Positions 1 through 12,636 of a stretch of DNA of 64,000 nt are shown here, one piece after another. The position numbers and the translations under genes were made by a program. Within the stretch, counting starts at the first letter, position 1, and the number at the start of each line of letters is the position of its first letter. Origin of the DNA: Puccinellia tenuiflora (taxonomy: Eukaryota; Streptophyta; Magnoliopsida; Poales; Poaceae); contig QRDG01001831.1 in the NCBI GenBank assembly GCA_012064385.1, positions 655,435-719,434 on the forward strand, given 5' to 3'. The notes under the pieces are model-generated. The model was not told the DNA's origin. It saw only the letters and a program-made list of their open reading frames with translations, and did not search any database.

Positions 1-818
1 ATGATGTTGCTCAAGTAGTGTTATCTAGTGTAATTTGTGGTGTCACCGTTGTTATCACGATACCTTGGTGACAGTGTGGGTGCCGTGTGTGACTCTATGC
101 ATCAAGATTAGAGAGATCTTCATCATGAGTTTTTTCTTTATTATTGTTGGATTGAATAGATCATGAGGTTTCTTGATGCTTGTGTTATTGAAGAAAGAGA
201 CTATTCAAGAAATATGTTGTGGTGTTTGTTAGTATTATCTTTGGATGCGGATAGTGACAGCATGAAGTGTCCATAGATGTGGAATACGAACTTTAAGGTG
301 TGTTTTTTTGTAGCCCTACGCAATTCTCATCCTATTTGATCCACGAAAGAATGATCTCCGAGTAACGTCTACCATGCATGTGTTTTTGTGGGAACTATCA
401 TGTGTTTAATTATGTTAAGGATGTTGAGAGTAGTCACTAGTGAAAGTATGAATCCTAGGCCTTGTTTCCAAGCATTGATACACCATTTTTAGTCACTTTT
501 GTCACTTATTTGCTCGCTGCCATTTTTATTACAGAATTACAAAATCACATTTTACCATCCATATCACTTGCATTTTACCATCTCTTCGCCGAACTAGTGC
601 ACCTATACAACTTACAATTGTATTAGGTGTGTTGGGGACACAAGAGACTTCTTGTATCTTAATTGCAGGGTTGCTTGAGAGGGATATCTTTGACCTTTAC
701 CTCCCTGAGTTCGATAAACCTTGGGTTACTCACTTAAGGGAAAATTGTCGTTGTCCTACAAACCTCTGCGCTTGGAGGCCCAACAAGTCTATAAGAATAG
801 AAGCATGTAGTAGACATC
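1..818. other. Unassigned intergenic sequence
   Basis: No gene, RNA gene or clear repeat boundary is visible. Short open frames are present, but none has recognisable domains. The right edge merges into the degenerate LTR fragment. Confidence 0.5.
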
Positions 819-819
819 A

Positions 820-1163
820 AAGCACAAGGGAGATAGACAACTATCTAGCTACTGCCATGGACCCGTAGCCCAAGGTGGAACTACTCACGCTTCATCCCGA
901 CGGAAGGCATGGCAATGTAGAGCCCTCCGAGATCAATCTCCCCTCCGGCAGGGTGCGGGAACAACTTCGGAATCTCCTCGAATTAGGGTTTTAGGTGGTG
1001 GCGGCTACGGGTGGATTTCGTGGAAAATAGTCACCTCCCCGTCAAAATTAGGGCAAATAGGTATTTATGGGCGTCGAGGGGGGCCGAGGCGACCTCCAGG
1101 GGGCAGGCTGGGTCCTACCCACGGGTCTAGTTGGACCCGTGGCCAGGGTCGCCCCTGCCCCCT
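820..1163 (-). repeat. Degenerate Gypsy-type LTR fragment, left part
   Basis: This stretch matches 41751-42110 closely (shared words such as CTAGCTACTGCCATGGACCC and CCCTCCGGCAGGGTGC). The match resumes at 12637 after the LARD insertion, so this is the left half of a repeat split by that insertion. At the other copy the far end, read on the minus strand, begins TGATACGTGTCAAACG, which resembles LTR starts common in Triticeae Gypsy families. The assignment to an LTR rests on remembered family appearance; the repeat relationship is seen directly. Confidence 0.6.
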
Positions 1164-4100
1164 TGTAACACCCCAAAAATTCGCCCCTAATTTTAGTGGT
1201 GTTTTCCCCCACCTGAAAAACTTTTTCTACTTTCAAAATGTTTTCCCTGAACCAGATGGTCCTTGGCTTGACTTTGGTTTCACCCTCTTGGAAATTTCCC
1301 AGCAATCCCCGACCCTTGTCAACCTCCACCTTAATTCCGTGCCATTGTTTTGCCTGTTGAACGTTGGTCCGTTCTGGAGATTTCCAAAACCCCTCTCGAC
1401 TATCCTACCAAAGCCACCACCACAAGTGTACCTGGAAATAAATTCCACCAAGATACCATATGGTTCCCTCATACATATACATCACTCCCCTGGGAAAATA
1501 TTTCCTAGTCCCATGCAATATTCCAAGGTTAAACCCTATTTCCTTTTATGTCGGTTTCAATCCGAAAATTATCCAGACACCTTCCACTTATCCAGAAATT
1601 ATGAAATTTTTGTGAGGTGCATGATTTGACCTCCTGAACATTTCACTCCATTGGCCCAACCTCATTTGAACCATATTTGAGGTACTTCCTTTGTAATGCC
1701 CTTTTCTTGCCTAATTGCAATTTCCAAAGCAACCCCTAGCTACAAAAGTTATTTGGCATTGCCTTTTTTTTCAAGTTGACAAGATTCCATACACAACACC
1801 ATATCCACAATATCAGACCCATATCATGTGAGTAGGTGCACTTGGCATACCCATGCCATTCGGGCATTTTTAGACACCGAATTATTTGACCAACTTCCCT
1901 ATGTTCAATTGATCTCAAACTCCACAGACATACTTTATACATCCATTCTAACCTACTGTGAATTTTGGGGATTTTTCTGAGATGGGCAAGGCCCCTAGCA
2001 TTTCATCGAGCACCTTCTGCAGTTCTGTTTTTCAAAAAAATTAGTCGCCCCAACTTGCAAATTTGCAAAAACTTTGTTCGGCAACGTTGTTGGAAATTAG
2101 ATTTGGCGCAAAGTGACACGGTTAGTTTTTGCTTTGGCGCCCTGGGATGAGAGAACCATCTTGATGCCGATGTCGGCATTGCCTGTGGCATGGTCACCAC
2201 CGGCATAGCCAAGCCCAGCAGCTGTTCCTCCGACCCTCCTCGCTGTTCCTCCGTTCCGGACCAAACCAGCCGCAGCCGCACCCCCTCCTGCTCCTCTAGC
2301 TCGGACCGAACCCGCCCTTATCCTCTCCCATCAATTTCTGGCCGGAGTTAGGCGCCGCCCGGCCGCGTGTCCGCTCCCTCCTTCCTGCCGCCCTCGAGCA
2401 CGAGCTCAACGTGCGGGTTCCCGGGTTCGACCTGCTCCACTGGCTATGGACGGCGCTCGACGACGCGCCGCTTCTACACCGCCGCCACAAGCCGTTGACA
2501 CGTCGTGGCCGCGCAGGCAGTGCACCATTGATGGCCGAGCGGCCTCGCACCTACCTCTCCTCCTCCCTGGCTATTTAAGGAAGCCCAGAACCTCCTCTGG
2601 AACTCGCACCTCTCCCTCTCCCCCCCCGAGCCTTCCCACGTTTCTTCCAGCGGAGAGAACCGAGCCGAGCTCGGCCATGGTCGCCGTGACCATGTCGAGC
2701 ACGGACCCGAGCCTCCAGCCCCTCCCCGCGCCCTATCCCTCTCCCCCTGGTCGCGGTGCTCCGCCTCCGGCCGTACCCGCCGCCGGCCGACCCTCCCGGC
2801 GAGCCTCTGGCCACCCCCGGCCAGCTCCTGCTCACTCCCGTGCAGGGAAGGACGGCGACCAGGGGATCGATCCCCTCTGGTCCTCCCTTTGTTTTTTTTC
2901 AGCGAAACGTTTTGGGCCAGCCCAGCCGGCTGCCGCGGTCCGCGGCCCAGCCCCGGCCTGCCAGCGACCGTCCAGGCGCAGCAGCACGCTGGCGTGCGAC
3001 CGGCCCAGCGACGGCCCACCCCGCGATGGGAGCAGCCCACGCTGTTTTTTTTCTCCCGCGCAGGTTTTCTTTTTCCCTGGTAAGCAACTTCGGAGGCCCG
3101 TAGTTTCCGAACCGTAGCTCCGTTTTAGCCGATTCAAATTTCTAAAATTTGTATCTCGACGAACTATAACCAGTGGTACTGATTCCAACTTGTCCCAAAA
3201 TAGTGATATTGGGTGCCCTTGTGTGAGTGCAATCCGGAGTCCGGATAAAAGCGGCTATCGCTGCCCTACGCCGCGGAACCAACCCAACCTCTCCAAGCCC
3301 GGTGGATCCCGTCTTCGCAGGCAAGCTAACCCCTTGCTATGAGCCGTCCCGCAGTGTTGTTTGTTATTCGCTAATGTCTCGCCGAGTATTATATGCTTGT
3401 CTATTTATTTATGCATGACTGTTTATTGTTATTGCCTAATAGGGGACTGATAGCATTACTCCTGCCATGTTTTATTCTTTATCCATGTATGCATTGGATT
3501 GATGTATGAATTACCTGTGCGCCTCGCACTTGCGTGGCTTTGACAACTAAATAACAAAAACATGCGTTGATTGTTTGCTTCTTCTTCAACGCCGAGGCTA
3601 GGTGCAGACAATTGTCGGCCCGTGATCCTCGGGGTTGGGGGCATTTGCCAAAAGAGTTATTTGCTTCTTGTCCCTCCGTCAAATATGGTTGGCATAGACC
3701 ACCCGGACTGCGACGCTTGGGAGCTGACTCTTCATTTGGTTCTTTTTGCCAAGATTGCTGACACCACGTCGAGATAGCCCTCGAGTGGAATGGATGCTTT
3801 CTTTCTTATGAATGCTTTTCGGTTCATTGTTTGGAGGCTACATGCCTCACCAACTTTGTATTTGATCTATGATGACACCGGCTGGAGGAACCGCCACAGT
3901 CATCTGTTTGAAACCCTATGTTATAATCCACCAGTTGATCTGTGATGACGCTTGTTGGCGGACTCGCCACGATAGTCGCCCGGTCGACGCTAATCAACCA
4001 GTTGATCAGTGGTGACGCTTGTTGGCGGACTCGCCACGATAGTCGCCCGGTTGACGCTAACCAATCGTTTTATTTTATTTTCTTACTCAACCCGTGGCTG

Positions 4101-5708
4101 CTACTGGCCGGAGATATCTCCGCCCTCGCCCGGTTGAATGTGTTGTTTTATTTTCTTTGTCAACCTGAGGCTGGCACCGGCCGGAGGCATCTCCGCCACA
4201 GTCGCCCGGTTGATGCAAACTATCTATTGCTTGAAATGTTGTGTTGCTAATGTTTTGTTGCTTGATGATATATTATTGTGGTTGTTGTGTTGGACTAATC
4301 CTTTGTTGCTTAGATGAATGATGAAACTTGATTAAATGAAACACCCCTCCCAAACTTCGATAGGGTCAGTCCATAGTGCCATCAATCTGAACATCGAACG
4401 CACTACCACTGTCGCCCCAAATGGAAAGGCCGTAACCTATGTAACCTATCAAGCCTCCTTGGATGCTACCCTCTTGGCAAGTCTAGTCGGGTACTGCATA
4501 GTTGTGGTCGGGGCTAGTCTTGTGAAGGTTCCGGAGCTAGGCGTTGCTCATCCGTTGGGGACGTGCCGGATTCACTTCGTCATAAGGCATAGAGTTATGC
4601 TGGTAGCTATACAGGGAGTGTCTGGGTAGCGTGAACGGTTATGTATGTGTATCTTGCTGAGTTTGACTTAAGGATGATGTCCTAAAGTGCCGGCTGAGTA
4701 AGGTGCATCTAGATGGGTGGTCACTGCAACCTCTCGAGAGTGTGTCAACTAGCAGCTAGCCTTGTTCCTAGGTTATGGAACAGTTCAGTGTCGGTCACAC
4801 TATTTGTCCTTTGTCGAGTCCGGAGGTTAAACGTAAGTATTGTTTGAAAGAAAGTGAACAACCTGAATTCACTAAATGAACAATAAGATGCTGCAGGGAA
4901 TGTACTTGTGAGTTGAATGGGATGGCGGTGTGATGCGTTGGAAGCCTATAGCTAGGCCAGAGCCAACATCAACCGTGCATGCCCCGGGAGATAGCCAGAG
5001 TTGGCTGGATTGATAACCAGAGTTGGCTAGGGGCTTGGAAGCCTGATTAGGTCGACAGGAGTAGTTATACTATTTGGTACCAACTGGTACACCCGTCTAC
5101 TCGTCACAGGTAAGCTCGTTGTATGATTGCCGGTGCACGATCCAACCCCTCCTGGCTTGGACTCTGTACTGGTGATACCCCTGTTGCTTGCTTATGACAT
5201 GTTTGATTGTCAATGCCATGCTACTTTTATGCCATGTACCTAGAGTAGACTCTTGCCATGTGTAGAATTTTGTTTCAAATGTATATCTTGCTGCATGATT
5301 GTTGGATTGTTGGTAGTGAGGGGAAATACTTGCTGAGTGCATAATAATGTACTCACGGGCCTTGTGATTGTGGCCAGATTTTGGCGAGGATTCATCTTCC
5401 ACCTTAGCGAGGATTTGGAGCAAGAGCGTGCTAGGATCAGTAGCCCAGCCAGATGCCTGTGGAGTGGAGCCGCTCCAAGCCGTTGCCATAGTCGTCTTCC
5501 GCTGCCAGTTAAACTCTGTTCTGAGCCCTGCTTGGCTTGACATTTTGTCATGCCTTGATGGCCTTGTAAACCATTTGTAGCCCTTTGGGCCTGATTGTGT
5601 AATGATATTTCCGCTATGTTGCATTGTCGTAACGTGCGTCCAGATATCCTGGGCTGGCGCACGGGGCGACCACCTCTCTGGCGACATGTGTCAGAGGGGG
5701 GTGCCACA
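1164..5708 (+). repeat. 5' LTR of the LARD element
   Basis: Starts TGTAACACCCC and ends GGTGCCACA, 4545 bp. It holds a GC-rich promoter-like zone (about 2200-3110), a degraded TATA word (CTATTTAAGG at 2571-2580, against CTATATAAGG in the 3' LTR) and a short tandem-repeat block at 3931-4216. Open frames inside the LTR are duplicated because the LTR is, which says nothing about coding. Confidence 0.95.
3931..4216 (+). repeat. Tandem repeats inside the 5' LTR
   Basis: Two near-identical copies of about 65-67 bp (3931-3997 and 3998-4061) share the core GACGCTTGTTGGCGGACTCG. Two diverged copies of about 70 bp (4073-4140 and 4141-4216) share CTCCGCC and CGCCCGGTTGA. The same array recurs in the 3' LTR at about 10846-11132. 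Confidence 0.85.
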
Positions 5709-5713
5709 GAACA

Positions 5714-5725
5714 TGGTATCAGAGC
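5714..5725 (+). other. Primer-binding site of the LARD element (tRNA-Met type)
   Basis: TGGTATCAGAGC begins five bases after the 5' LTR. This word complements the 3' end of initiator tRNA-Met and is the usual plant PBS for minus-strand priming. Confidence 0.93.
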
Positions 5726-6063
5726 ACCAGGCTGGCTGTAGACTATCCTAGCATGGAAAGCCCCGCCTTACTTTTGCCCGACAATGACCCAATGGATTTA
5801 ACCCATCTCCGCCTAACCAGCATAGCTTGTGTCGGTCAACTGTATGGTGCAGTAAAACTTGTCCCAATCTTACCCAACCAGACTCGCCGGCTTCTTCCTA
5901 GAGAAGGAATCGACACCACCCATTAGTATGAAACCCAAGTCCTGGCCACCTATAAAATCCCACCCTCGCTTGCTATCCTTTGCAACCCAACTCTCTTGAA
6001 GCAGATCCCGCTCAGGAATCTTGCGCTCTCCTCTCTCCCAAGTACCCTAGTTTGAGTTTTTAG

Positions 6064-6855
6064 ATGGCACCTACCCTTATTTTCGAGACCACCGCTGAGT
6101 TTCGCCCCGGTTTTCCACCTCTGCTGTGGGAAGCTGCTCGCGATATTATTGGTTGTGTTTCTCGCCCGGTGTACCATGTATATCGGTCTAACCTCTCCTC
6201 CTGCGTGAGCGAGTATCATGCCGATGTGTATGTCGGCACAAGTGCCTTGGAAAGTGCGACGCCGTACGTGAGTCAAAGCCACTTCGTGGATTCCCCTGAG
6301 ATGGCGCTCCAAGTTGCAGCTTGGAAATGTCTCGCTCGTCTGCGGTACTTTGAAGCCGCGATGGAACCTCCTGCGTCTCGCTTTTTCCCGCCAAGATCCC
6401 TGGCAAGCCCCAGCCATCCCATGGTAAGCATCGAAGTGATGCTCAACTCAACCTTGTCACATCTGGTAGCCTACACCACCTCCTTGGAGAGCATCCTTGT
6501 CTACCACTTGGAAGAATGCCATTCCAATAGGCAAGCCCTTGCCCAAGTCCCGCAGCCCGCTAACAACAACCCAGCTCCGCAAGGACCAGTAGCCGTTAAA
6601 CTCCAGAGGCCACCACCATCTATGGAAGCTCTGAAGTTTGGACTCGATACCTTCCATCCAGGACCAGCCGCAACCCACAACCTCCGACCCCTTCGTAGCT
6701 TTGGCATCGTGCCAGAAGGCATCCCGGAGACTGTAGCCGTGGTGGCAAGGAGCCTAATGGATACCAAGCTTGGCCGAGGACCCAACCCGCAAGCCCCTGA
6801 AGGTAGCAAGGTGAGTGAAGCCCAGACCAAGTCCCCACCAAGTGAGGAGTCCTAA
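6064..6855 (+). CDS. 263-aa LARD internal ORF with a dsRBD-like fold pattern
   Basis: This is the only substantial ORF of the LARD internal domain, uninterrupted from ATG to TAA. Residues about 20-93 follow an alpha-beta-beta-beta-alpha order: helix 20-29, strands near 35-41 (PVYHVYRS), 51-57 (YHADVYV) and 68-74 (YVSQSHF), and helix 77-93 (SPEMALQVAAWKCLARL). This is the topology and spacing of a double-stranded RNA-binding domain, but the usual lysines at the start of the last helix are missing. Residues about 120-160 may form a short helix; the C-terminal third is rich in Pro, Ser and Gln and probably disordered. ORFs of this general look recur in grass LARD-like elements as far as I recall. 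Function is unknown; a role in packaging or binding element RNA is inference only. It has no similarity to gag that I can see. Confidence 0.55.
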   Translation: MAPTLIFETTAEFRPGFPPLLWEAARDIIGCVSRPVYHVYRSNLSSCVSEYHADVYVGTSALESATPYVSQSHFVDSPEMALQVAAWKCLARLRYFEAAMEPPASRFFPPRSLASPSHPMVSIEVMLNSTLSHLVAYTTSLESILVYHLEECHSNRQALAQVPQPANNNPAPQGPVAVKLQRPPPSMEALKFGLDTFHPGPAATHNLRPLRSFGIVPEGIPETVAVVARSLMDTKLGRGPNPQAPEGSKVSEAQTKSPPSEES

Positions 6856-8070
6856 GTTGGTAGGTGAGAGTTTGTGAGGTTGTTTGTTTTCTTGTGTTTG
6901 TTTGTAATGCAAGTTCTTGTCTGTTACCTGGTTTATGTGGAATCGGCCGTAATAAAACTTGGTGTTCTGACCCTCTTGTTAACCACTTGGTTGACGTGTG
7001 ACGGAATACCATGTCCTTTCTCTTCAGTTGAAAGGTTTTGAAGAAACGACAAAGCACATAAAAGCAGGAGTGGTATATGTGAACCCGGACACATATGCAC
7101 GCTTGCAAAATTAATGCAAACTTTGAATGATATTATTTTCTAGTATGAGAATTATTTTGTATGTGTTGCACGGGTTTAACTATTAAGTGGAAGTACCTAA
7201 TGAGACACTGTAACCCCGGTGTCCCGCTCACTTAATGTTGACTCGTGCATAGGTTTGAAAAACTCGTACATGTAACAACGCAAGGTTCCTCACCCAATAT
7301 GAACCTTGTGAGGACTCATGTTAAAGAAAGGGCCCAAGCCCTCCACGATGACCCCCATCACAAGCTTAGATGCTTGTTGAGTGTACCCCCATCGTTGGAG
7401 CACAGAAGGATTTCTTGTATAGGGTTTTGTTAGCTGTTGTGCACGTGTTTGTTCAGTATGGTTGAAATGATTATGCCATACTGCTACACCGGTTCGTTTG
7501 GGGCCATAAAAATTTCAGGATCTTTTTGCTAAAATGATATTTTCTAAGAATAGAAATTCTACTGCTTATATGCGTGTATCCTAGCCCTGTTATCTTTGCT
7601 GCAAGACTAGAAGTATGGCCGGTGGAGAAATCTTTGCCTAAACAAATTTTGGGTAATTACTTACACAAGTTTAAACTCAGTTTTCTTGGATATTTGCTTG
7701 GTTGTAGACTTGCTTGTTCATTTTTGCCATGGTTGTGTATGTGTGTATTGAGCAAAAACCTTAGGTTATATTTATATACCCGTGGTGGTAGCTCCTAATT
7801 GAGTGATTGTGTGAGCCCCTGCCATGCCATCCTTAGAATGCATGAGTTTGATAAAAAAAAATATATATATATATATCATGCCTTGATAATGATTGTTGTA
7901 GTAAAATATCCTGCTGAGTGTTCATCCTTTTGAGTGTTAAACTCTAGTATTTTGTAGAAAAAGTTTTAAATATTTTAATATAGGGGTAAATTAAACCGTA
8001 CGAGAAATATCTTGTTATAACTCCGGGAATCTTTATAAGTCTCCGAATCTCGGGACGAGATTCTTTTTAA
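6856..8070 (+). other. Noncoding 3' internal region of the LARD element
   Basis: No domain is recognisable between the ORF stop and the polypurine tract. It contains an AT dinucleotide run near 7860-7877 and a conserved-looking approach to the 3' LTR. Confidence 0.6.
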
Positions 8071-8082
8071 GGGGGGAAGGTT
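8068..8082 (+). other. Polypurine tract of the LARD element
   Basis: The purine run AAGGGGGGAAGG lies directly before the 3' LTR start at 8083, as expected for the plus-strand primer. Confidence 0.85.
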
Positions 8083-11000
8083 TGTAACACCCCAAAAATT
8101 CGCCCCTAATTTTAGTGGTGTTTTCCCCCACCTGAAAAACTTTTTCTACTTTCAAAATGTTTTCCCTGAACCAGATGGTCCTTGGCTTGACTTTGGTTTC
8201 ACCCTCTTGGAAATTTCCCAGCAATCCCCGACCCTTGTCAACCTCCACCTTAATTCCGTGCCATTGTTTTGCCTGTTGAACGTTGGTCCGTTCTGGAGAT
8301 TTCCAAAACCCCTCTCGACTATCCCACCAAAGCCACGACCACAAGTGTACCTGGAAATAAATTCCACCAAGATACCATATGGTTCCCTCATACATATACA
8401 TCACTCCCCTGGGAAAATATTTCCTAGTCCCATGCAATATTCCAAAGTTAAACCCTATTTCCTTTTATGTCGGTTTCAATCCGAAAATTATCCAGACACC
8501 TTCCACTTATCCAGAAATTATGAAATTTTTGTGAGGTGCATGATTTGACCTCCTGAACATTTCACTCCATTGGCCCAACCTCATTTGAACCATATTTGAG
8601 GTACTTCCTTTGTAATGCCCTTTTCTTGCCTAATTGCAATTTCCAAAGCAACCCCTAGCTACAAAAGTCATTTGGCATTGCCTTTTTTTCCAAGTTGACA
8701 AGATTCCATACACAACACCATATCCACAATATCAGACCCATATCATGTGAGTAGGTGCACTTGGCATACCCATGCCATTCGGGCATTTTTAGACACCGAA
8801 TTATTTGACCAACTTCCCTATGTTCAATTGATCTCAAACTCCACAGACATACTTTATACATCCATTCTAACCTACTGTGAATTTTGGGGATTTTTCTGAG
8901 ATGGGCAAGGCCCCTAGCATTTCATCGAGCACCTTCTGCAGTTCTGTTTTTCAAAAAATTAGTCGCCCCAACTTGCAAATTTGCAAAAACTTTGTTCGGC
9001 AACGTTGTTGGAAATTAGATTTGGCGCAAAGTGACACGGTTAGTTTTTGCTTTGGCGCCCTGGGATGAGAGAACCATCTTGATGCCGATGTCGGCATTGC
9101 CTGTGGCATGGTCACCACCGGCATAGCCAAGCCCAGCAGCTGTTCCTCCGACCTCCTCGCTGTTCCTCCGTTCCGGACCAAACCAGCCGCAGCCGCACCC
9201 CCTCCTGCTCCTCTAGCTCGGACCGAACCCGCCCTTATCCTCTCCCATCAATTTCTGGCCGGAGTTAGGCGCCGCCCGGCCGCGTGTCCGCTCCCTCCTC
9301 CCTGCCGCTCTCGAGCACGAGCTCAACGTGCGGGTTCCTGGGTTCGACCTGCTTCACTGGCTATGGACGGCGCTCGACGACGCGCCGCTTCTACACCGCC
9401 GCCACAAGCCGTTGACACGTCGTGGCCGCGCAGGCAGTGCACCATTGATGGCCGAGCGGCCTCGCACCTACCTCTCCTCCTCCCTGGCTATATAAGGCAG
9501 CCCAGACCCTCCTCTGGAACTCGCACCTCTCCCTCTCCCCCCCGAGCCTTCCCATGTTTCTTCCAGCGGAGAGAACCGAGCCGAGCTCGGCCATGGTCGC
9601 CGTGACCATGTCGAGCACGGACCCGAGCCTCCAGCCCCTCCCCGCGCCCTATCCCTCTCCCCCTGGTCGCGGTGCTCCGCCTCCGGCCGTACCCGCCGCC
9701 GGCCGACCCTCCCGGCGAGCCTCTGGCCACCCCCGGCCAGCTCCTGCTCACTCCCGTGCAGGGAAGGACGGCGACCAGGGGATCGATCCCCTCTGGTCCT
9801 CCCTTTGTTTTTTTTTCAGCGAAACGTTTTGGGCCAGCCCAGCCGGCTGCCGCGGTCCGCGGCCCAGCCCCGGGCTGCCAGCGACCGTCCAGGCGCAGCA
9901 GCACGCTGGCGTGCGACCGGCCCAGCGACGGCCCACCCCGCGATGGGAGCAGCCCATGCTGTTTTTTTTTCCCGCGCAGGTTTTCTTTTTCCCTGGTAAG
10001 CAACTTCGGAGGCCCGTAGTTTCCGAACCGTAGCTCCGTTTTAGCCGATTCGAATTTCTAAATTTGTATCTCGACGAACTATAACCAGTGGTACTGATTC
10101 CAACTTGTCCCAAAATAGTGATATTGGGTGCCCTTGTGTGAGTGCAATCCGGAGTCCGGATAAAAGCGGCTATCGCTGCCCTACGCCGCGGAACCAACCC
10201 AACCTCTCCAAGCCCGGTGGATCCCGTCTTCGCAGGCAAGCTAACCCCTTGCTATGAGCCGTCCCGCAGTGTTGTTTGTTATTCGCTAATGTCTCGCCGA
10301 GTATTATATGCTTGTCTATTTATTTATGCATGACTGTTTATTGTTATTGCCTAATAGGGGACTGATAGCATTACTCCTGCCATGTTTTATTCTTTATCCA
10401 TGTATGCATTGGATTGATGTATGAATTACCTGTGCGCCTCGCACTTGCGTGGCTTTGACAACTAAATAACAAAAACATGCGTTGATTGTTTGCTTCTTCT
10501 TCAACGCCGAGGCTAGGTGCAGACAATTGTCGGCCCGTGATCCTCGGGGTTGGGGGCATTTGCCAAAAGAGTTATTTGCTTCTTGTCCCTCCGTCAAATA
10601 TGGTTGGCATAGACCACCCGGACTGCGACGCTTGGGAGCTGACTCTTCATTTGGTTCTTTTTGCCAAGATTGCTGACACCACGTCGAGATAGCCCTCGAG
10701 TGGAATGGATGCTTTCTTTCTTATGAATGCTTTTCGGTTCATTGTTTGGAGGCTACATGCCTCACCAACTTTGTATTTGATCTATGATGACACCGGCTGG
10801 AGGAACCACCACAGTCATCTGTTTGAAACCCTATGTTATAATCCACCAGTTGATCTGTGATGACGCTTGTTGGCGGACTCGCCACGATAGTCGCCCGGTC
10901 GACGCTAATCAACCAGTTGATCAGTGGTGACGCTTGTTGGCGGACTCGCCACGATAGTCGCCCGGTTGACGCTAACCAATCGTTTTATTTTATTTTCTTA

Positions 11001-12631
11001 CTCAACCCGTGGCTGCTACTGGCCGGAGATATCTCCGCCCTCGCCCGGTTGAATGTGTTGTTTTATTTTCTTTGTCAACCTGAGGCTGGCACCGGCCGGA
11101 GGCATCTCCGCCACAGTCGCCCGGTTGATGCAAACTATCTATTGCTTGAAATGTTGTGTTGCTAATGTTTTGTTGCTTGATGATATATTATTATGTTATT
11201 GTGGTTGTTGTGTTGGACTAATCCTTTGTTGCTTAGATGAATGATGAAACTTGATTAAATGAAACACCCCTCCCAAACTTCGATAGGGTCAGTCCATAGT
11301 GCCATCAATCTGAACATCGAACGCACTACCACTGTCGCCCCAAATGGAAAGGCCGTAACCTATGTAACCTATCAAGCCTCCTTGGATGCTACCCTCTTGG
11401 CAAGTCTAGTCGGGTACTGCATAGTTGTGGTCGGGGCTAGTCTTGTGAAGGTTCCGGAGCTAGGCGTTGCTCATCCGTTGGGGACGTGCCGGATTCACTT
11501 CGTCATAAGGCATAGAGTTATGCTGGTAGCTATACAGGGAGTGTCTGGGTAGCGTGAACGGTTATGTATGTGTATCTTGCTGAGTTTGACTTAAGGATGA
11601 TGTCCTAAAGTGCCGGCTGAGTAAGGTGCATCTAGATGGGTGGTCACTGCAACCTCTCGAGAGTGTGTCAACTAGCAGCTAGCCTTGTTCCTAGGTTATG
11701 GAACAGTTCAGTGTCGGTCACACTATTTGTCCTTTGTCGAGTCCGGAGGTTAAACGTAAGTATTGTTTGAAAGAAAGTGAACAACCTGAATTCACTAAAT
11801 GAACAATAAGATGCTGCAGGGAATGTTATTTGTGGAGTGAATGGGATGGCGGTGTGATGCGTTGGAAGCCTATAGTTAGGCCAGAGCCAACATCAACCGT
11901 GCATGCCCCGGGAGATAGCCAGAGTTGGCTGGATTGATAACCAGAGTTGGCTAGGGGCTTGGAAGCCTGATTAGGTCGACAGGAGTAGTTATACTATTTG
12001 GTACCAACTGGTACACCCGTCTACTCGTCACAGGTAAGCTCGTTGTATGATTGCCGGTGCACGATCCAACCCCTCCTGGCTTGGACTCTGTACTGGTGAT
12101 ACCCCTGTTGCTTGCTTATGACATGTTTGATTGTCAATGCCATGCTACTTTATGCCATGTACCTAGAGTAGACTCTTGCCATGTGTAGAATTTTGTTTCA
12201 AATGTATATCTTGCTGCATGATTGTTGGATTGTTGGTAGTGAGGGGAAATACTTGCTGAGTGCATAATAATGTACTCACGGGCCTTGTGATTGTGGCCAG
12301 ATTTTGGCGAGGATTCATCTTCCACCTTAGCGAGGATTTGGAGCAAGAGCGTGCTAGGATCAGTAGCCCAGCCAGATGCCTGTGGAGTGGAGCCGCTCCA
12401 AGCCGTTGCCATAGTCGTCTTCCGCTGCCAGTTAAACTCTGTTCTGAGCCCTGCTTGGCTTGACATTTTGTCATGCCTTGATGGCCTTGTAAACCATTTG
12501 TAGCCCTTTGGGCCTGATTGTGTAATGATATTTCCGCTATGTTGCATTGTCGTAACGTGCGTCCAGATATCCTGGGCTGGCGCACGGGGCGACCACCTCT
12601 CTGGCGACATGTGTCAGAGGGGGGTGCCACA
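8083..12631 (+). repeat. 3' LTR of the LARD element
   Basis: 4549 bp, nearly identical to 1164-5708. It keeps a better TATA word (CTATATAAGG at about 9488-9497). It ends ...GGTGCCACA at 12631 and is followed by the target-site duplication CCCCT. Confidence 0.95.
9488..9497 (+). promoter_or_regulatory. Candidate LTR TATA box
   Basis: CTATATAAGG lies within the GC-rich LTR zone. The matching site in the 5' LTR (2571-2580) has TTTA in place of TATA. No transcript evidence is available. Confidence 0.45.
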
Positions 12632-12636
12632 CCCCT

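Larger units (their letters stand above)
1164..12631 (+). mobile_element. LARD-type non-autonomous LTR retrotransposon, complete
   Basis: Two long direct repeats (1164-5708 and 8083-12631) begin TGTAACACCCC and end GGTGCCACA. They flank a 2374-bp internal domain with a tRNA-Met type primer-binding site and a 3' polypurine tract. The 5-bp target-site duplication CCCCT is at 1159-1163 and 12632-12636. No gag, protease, integrase, reverse transcriptase or RNase H is encoded. LTRs of about 4.5 kb with a short non-pol internal domain are the definition of LARDs (large retrotransposon derivatives, as in barley). The LTRs differ at only scattered positions and small indels, so insertion is fairly recent. 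Mobilisation would need an autonomous partner in trans. I cannot name the family with certainty. Confidence 0.93.

Noticed and set aside
1288..10239. Many identical ORFs in both LARD LTRs (for example 1288-1629 and 8207-8548)
   Set aside because: They recur only because the LTR is duplicated. Overlapping frames on both strands and no domains argue against coding.
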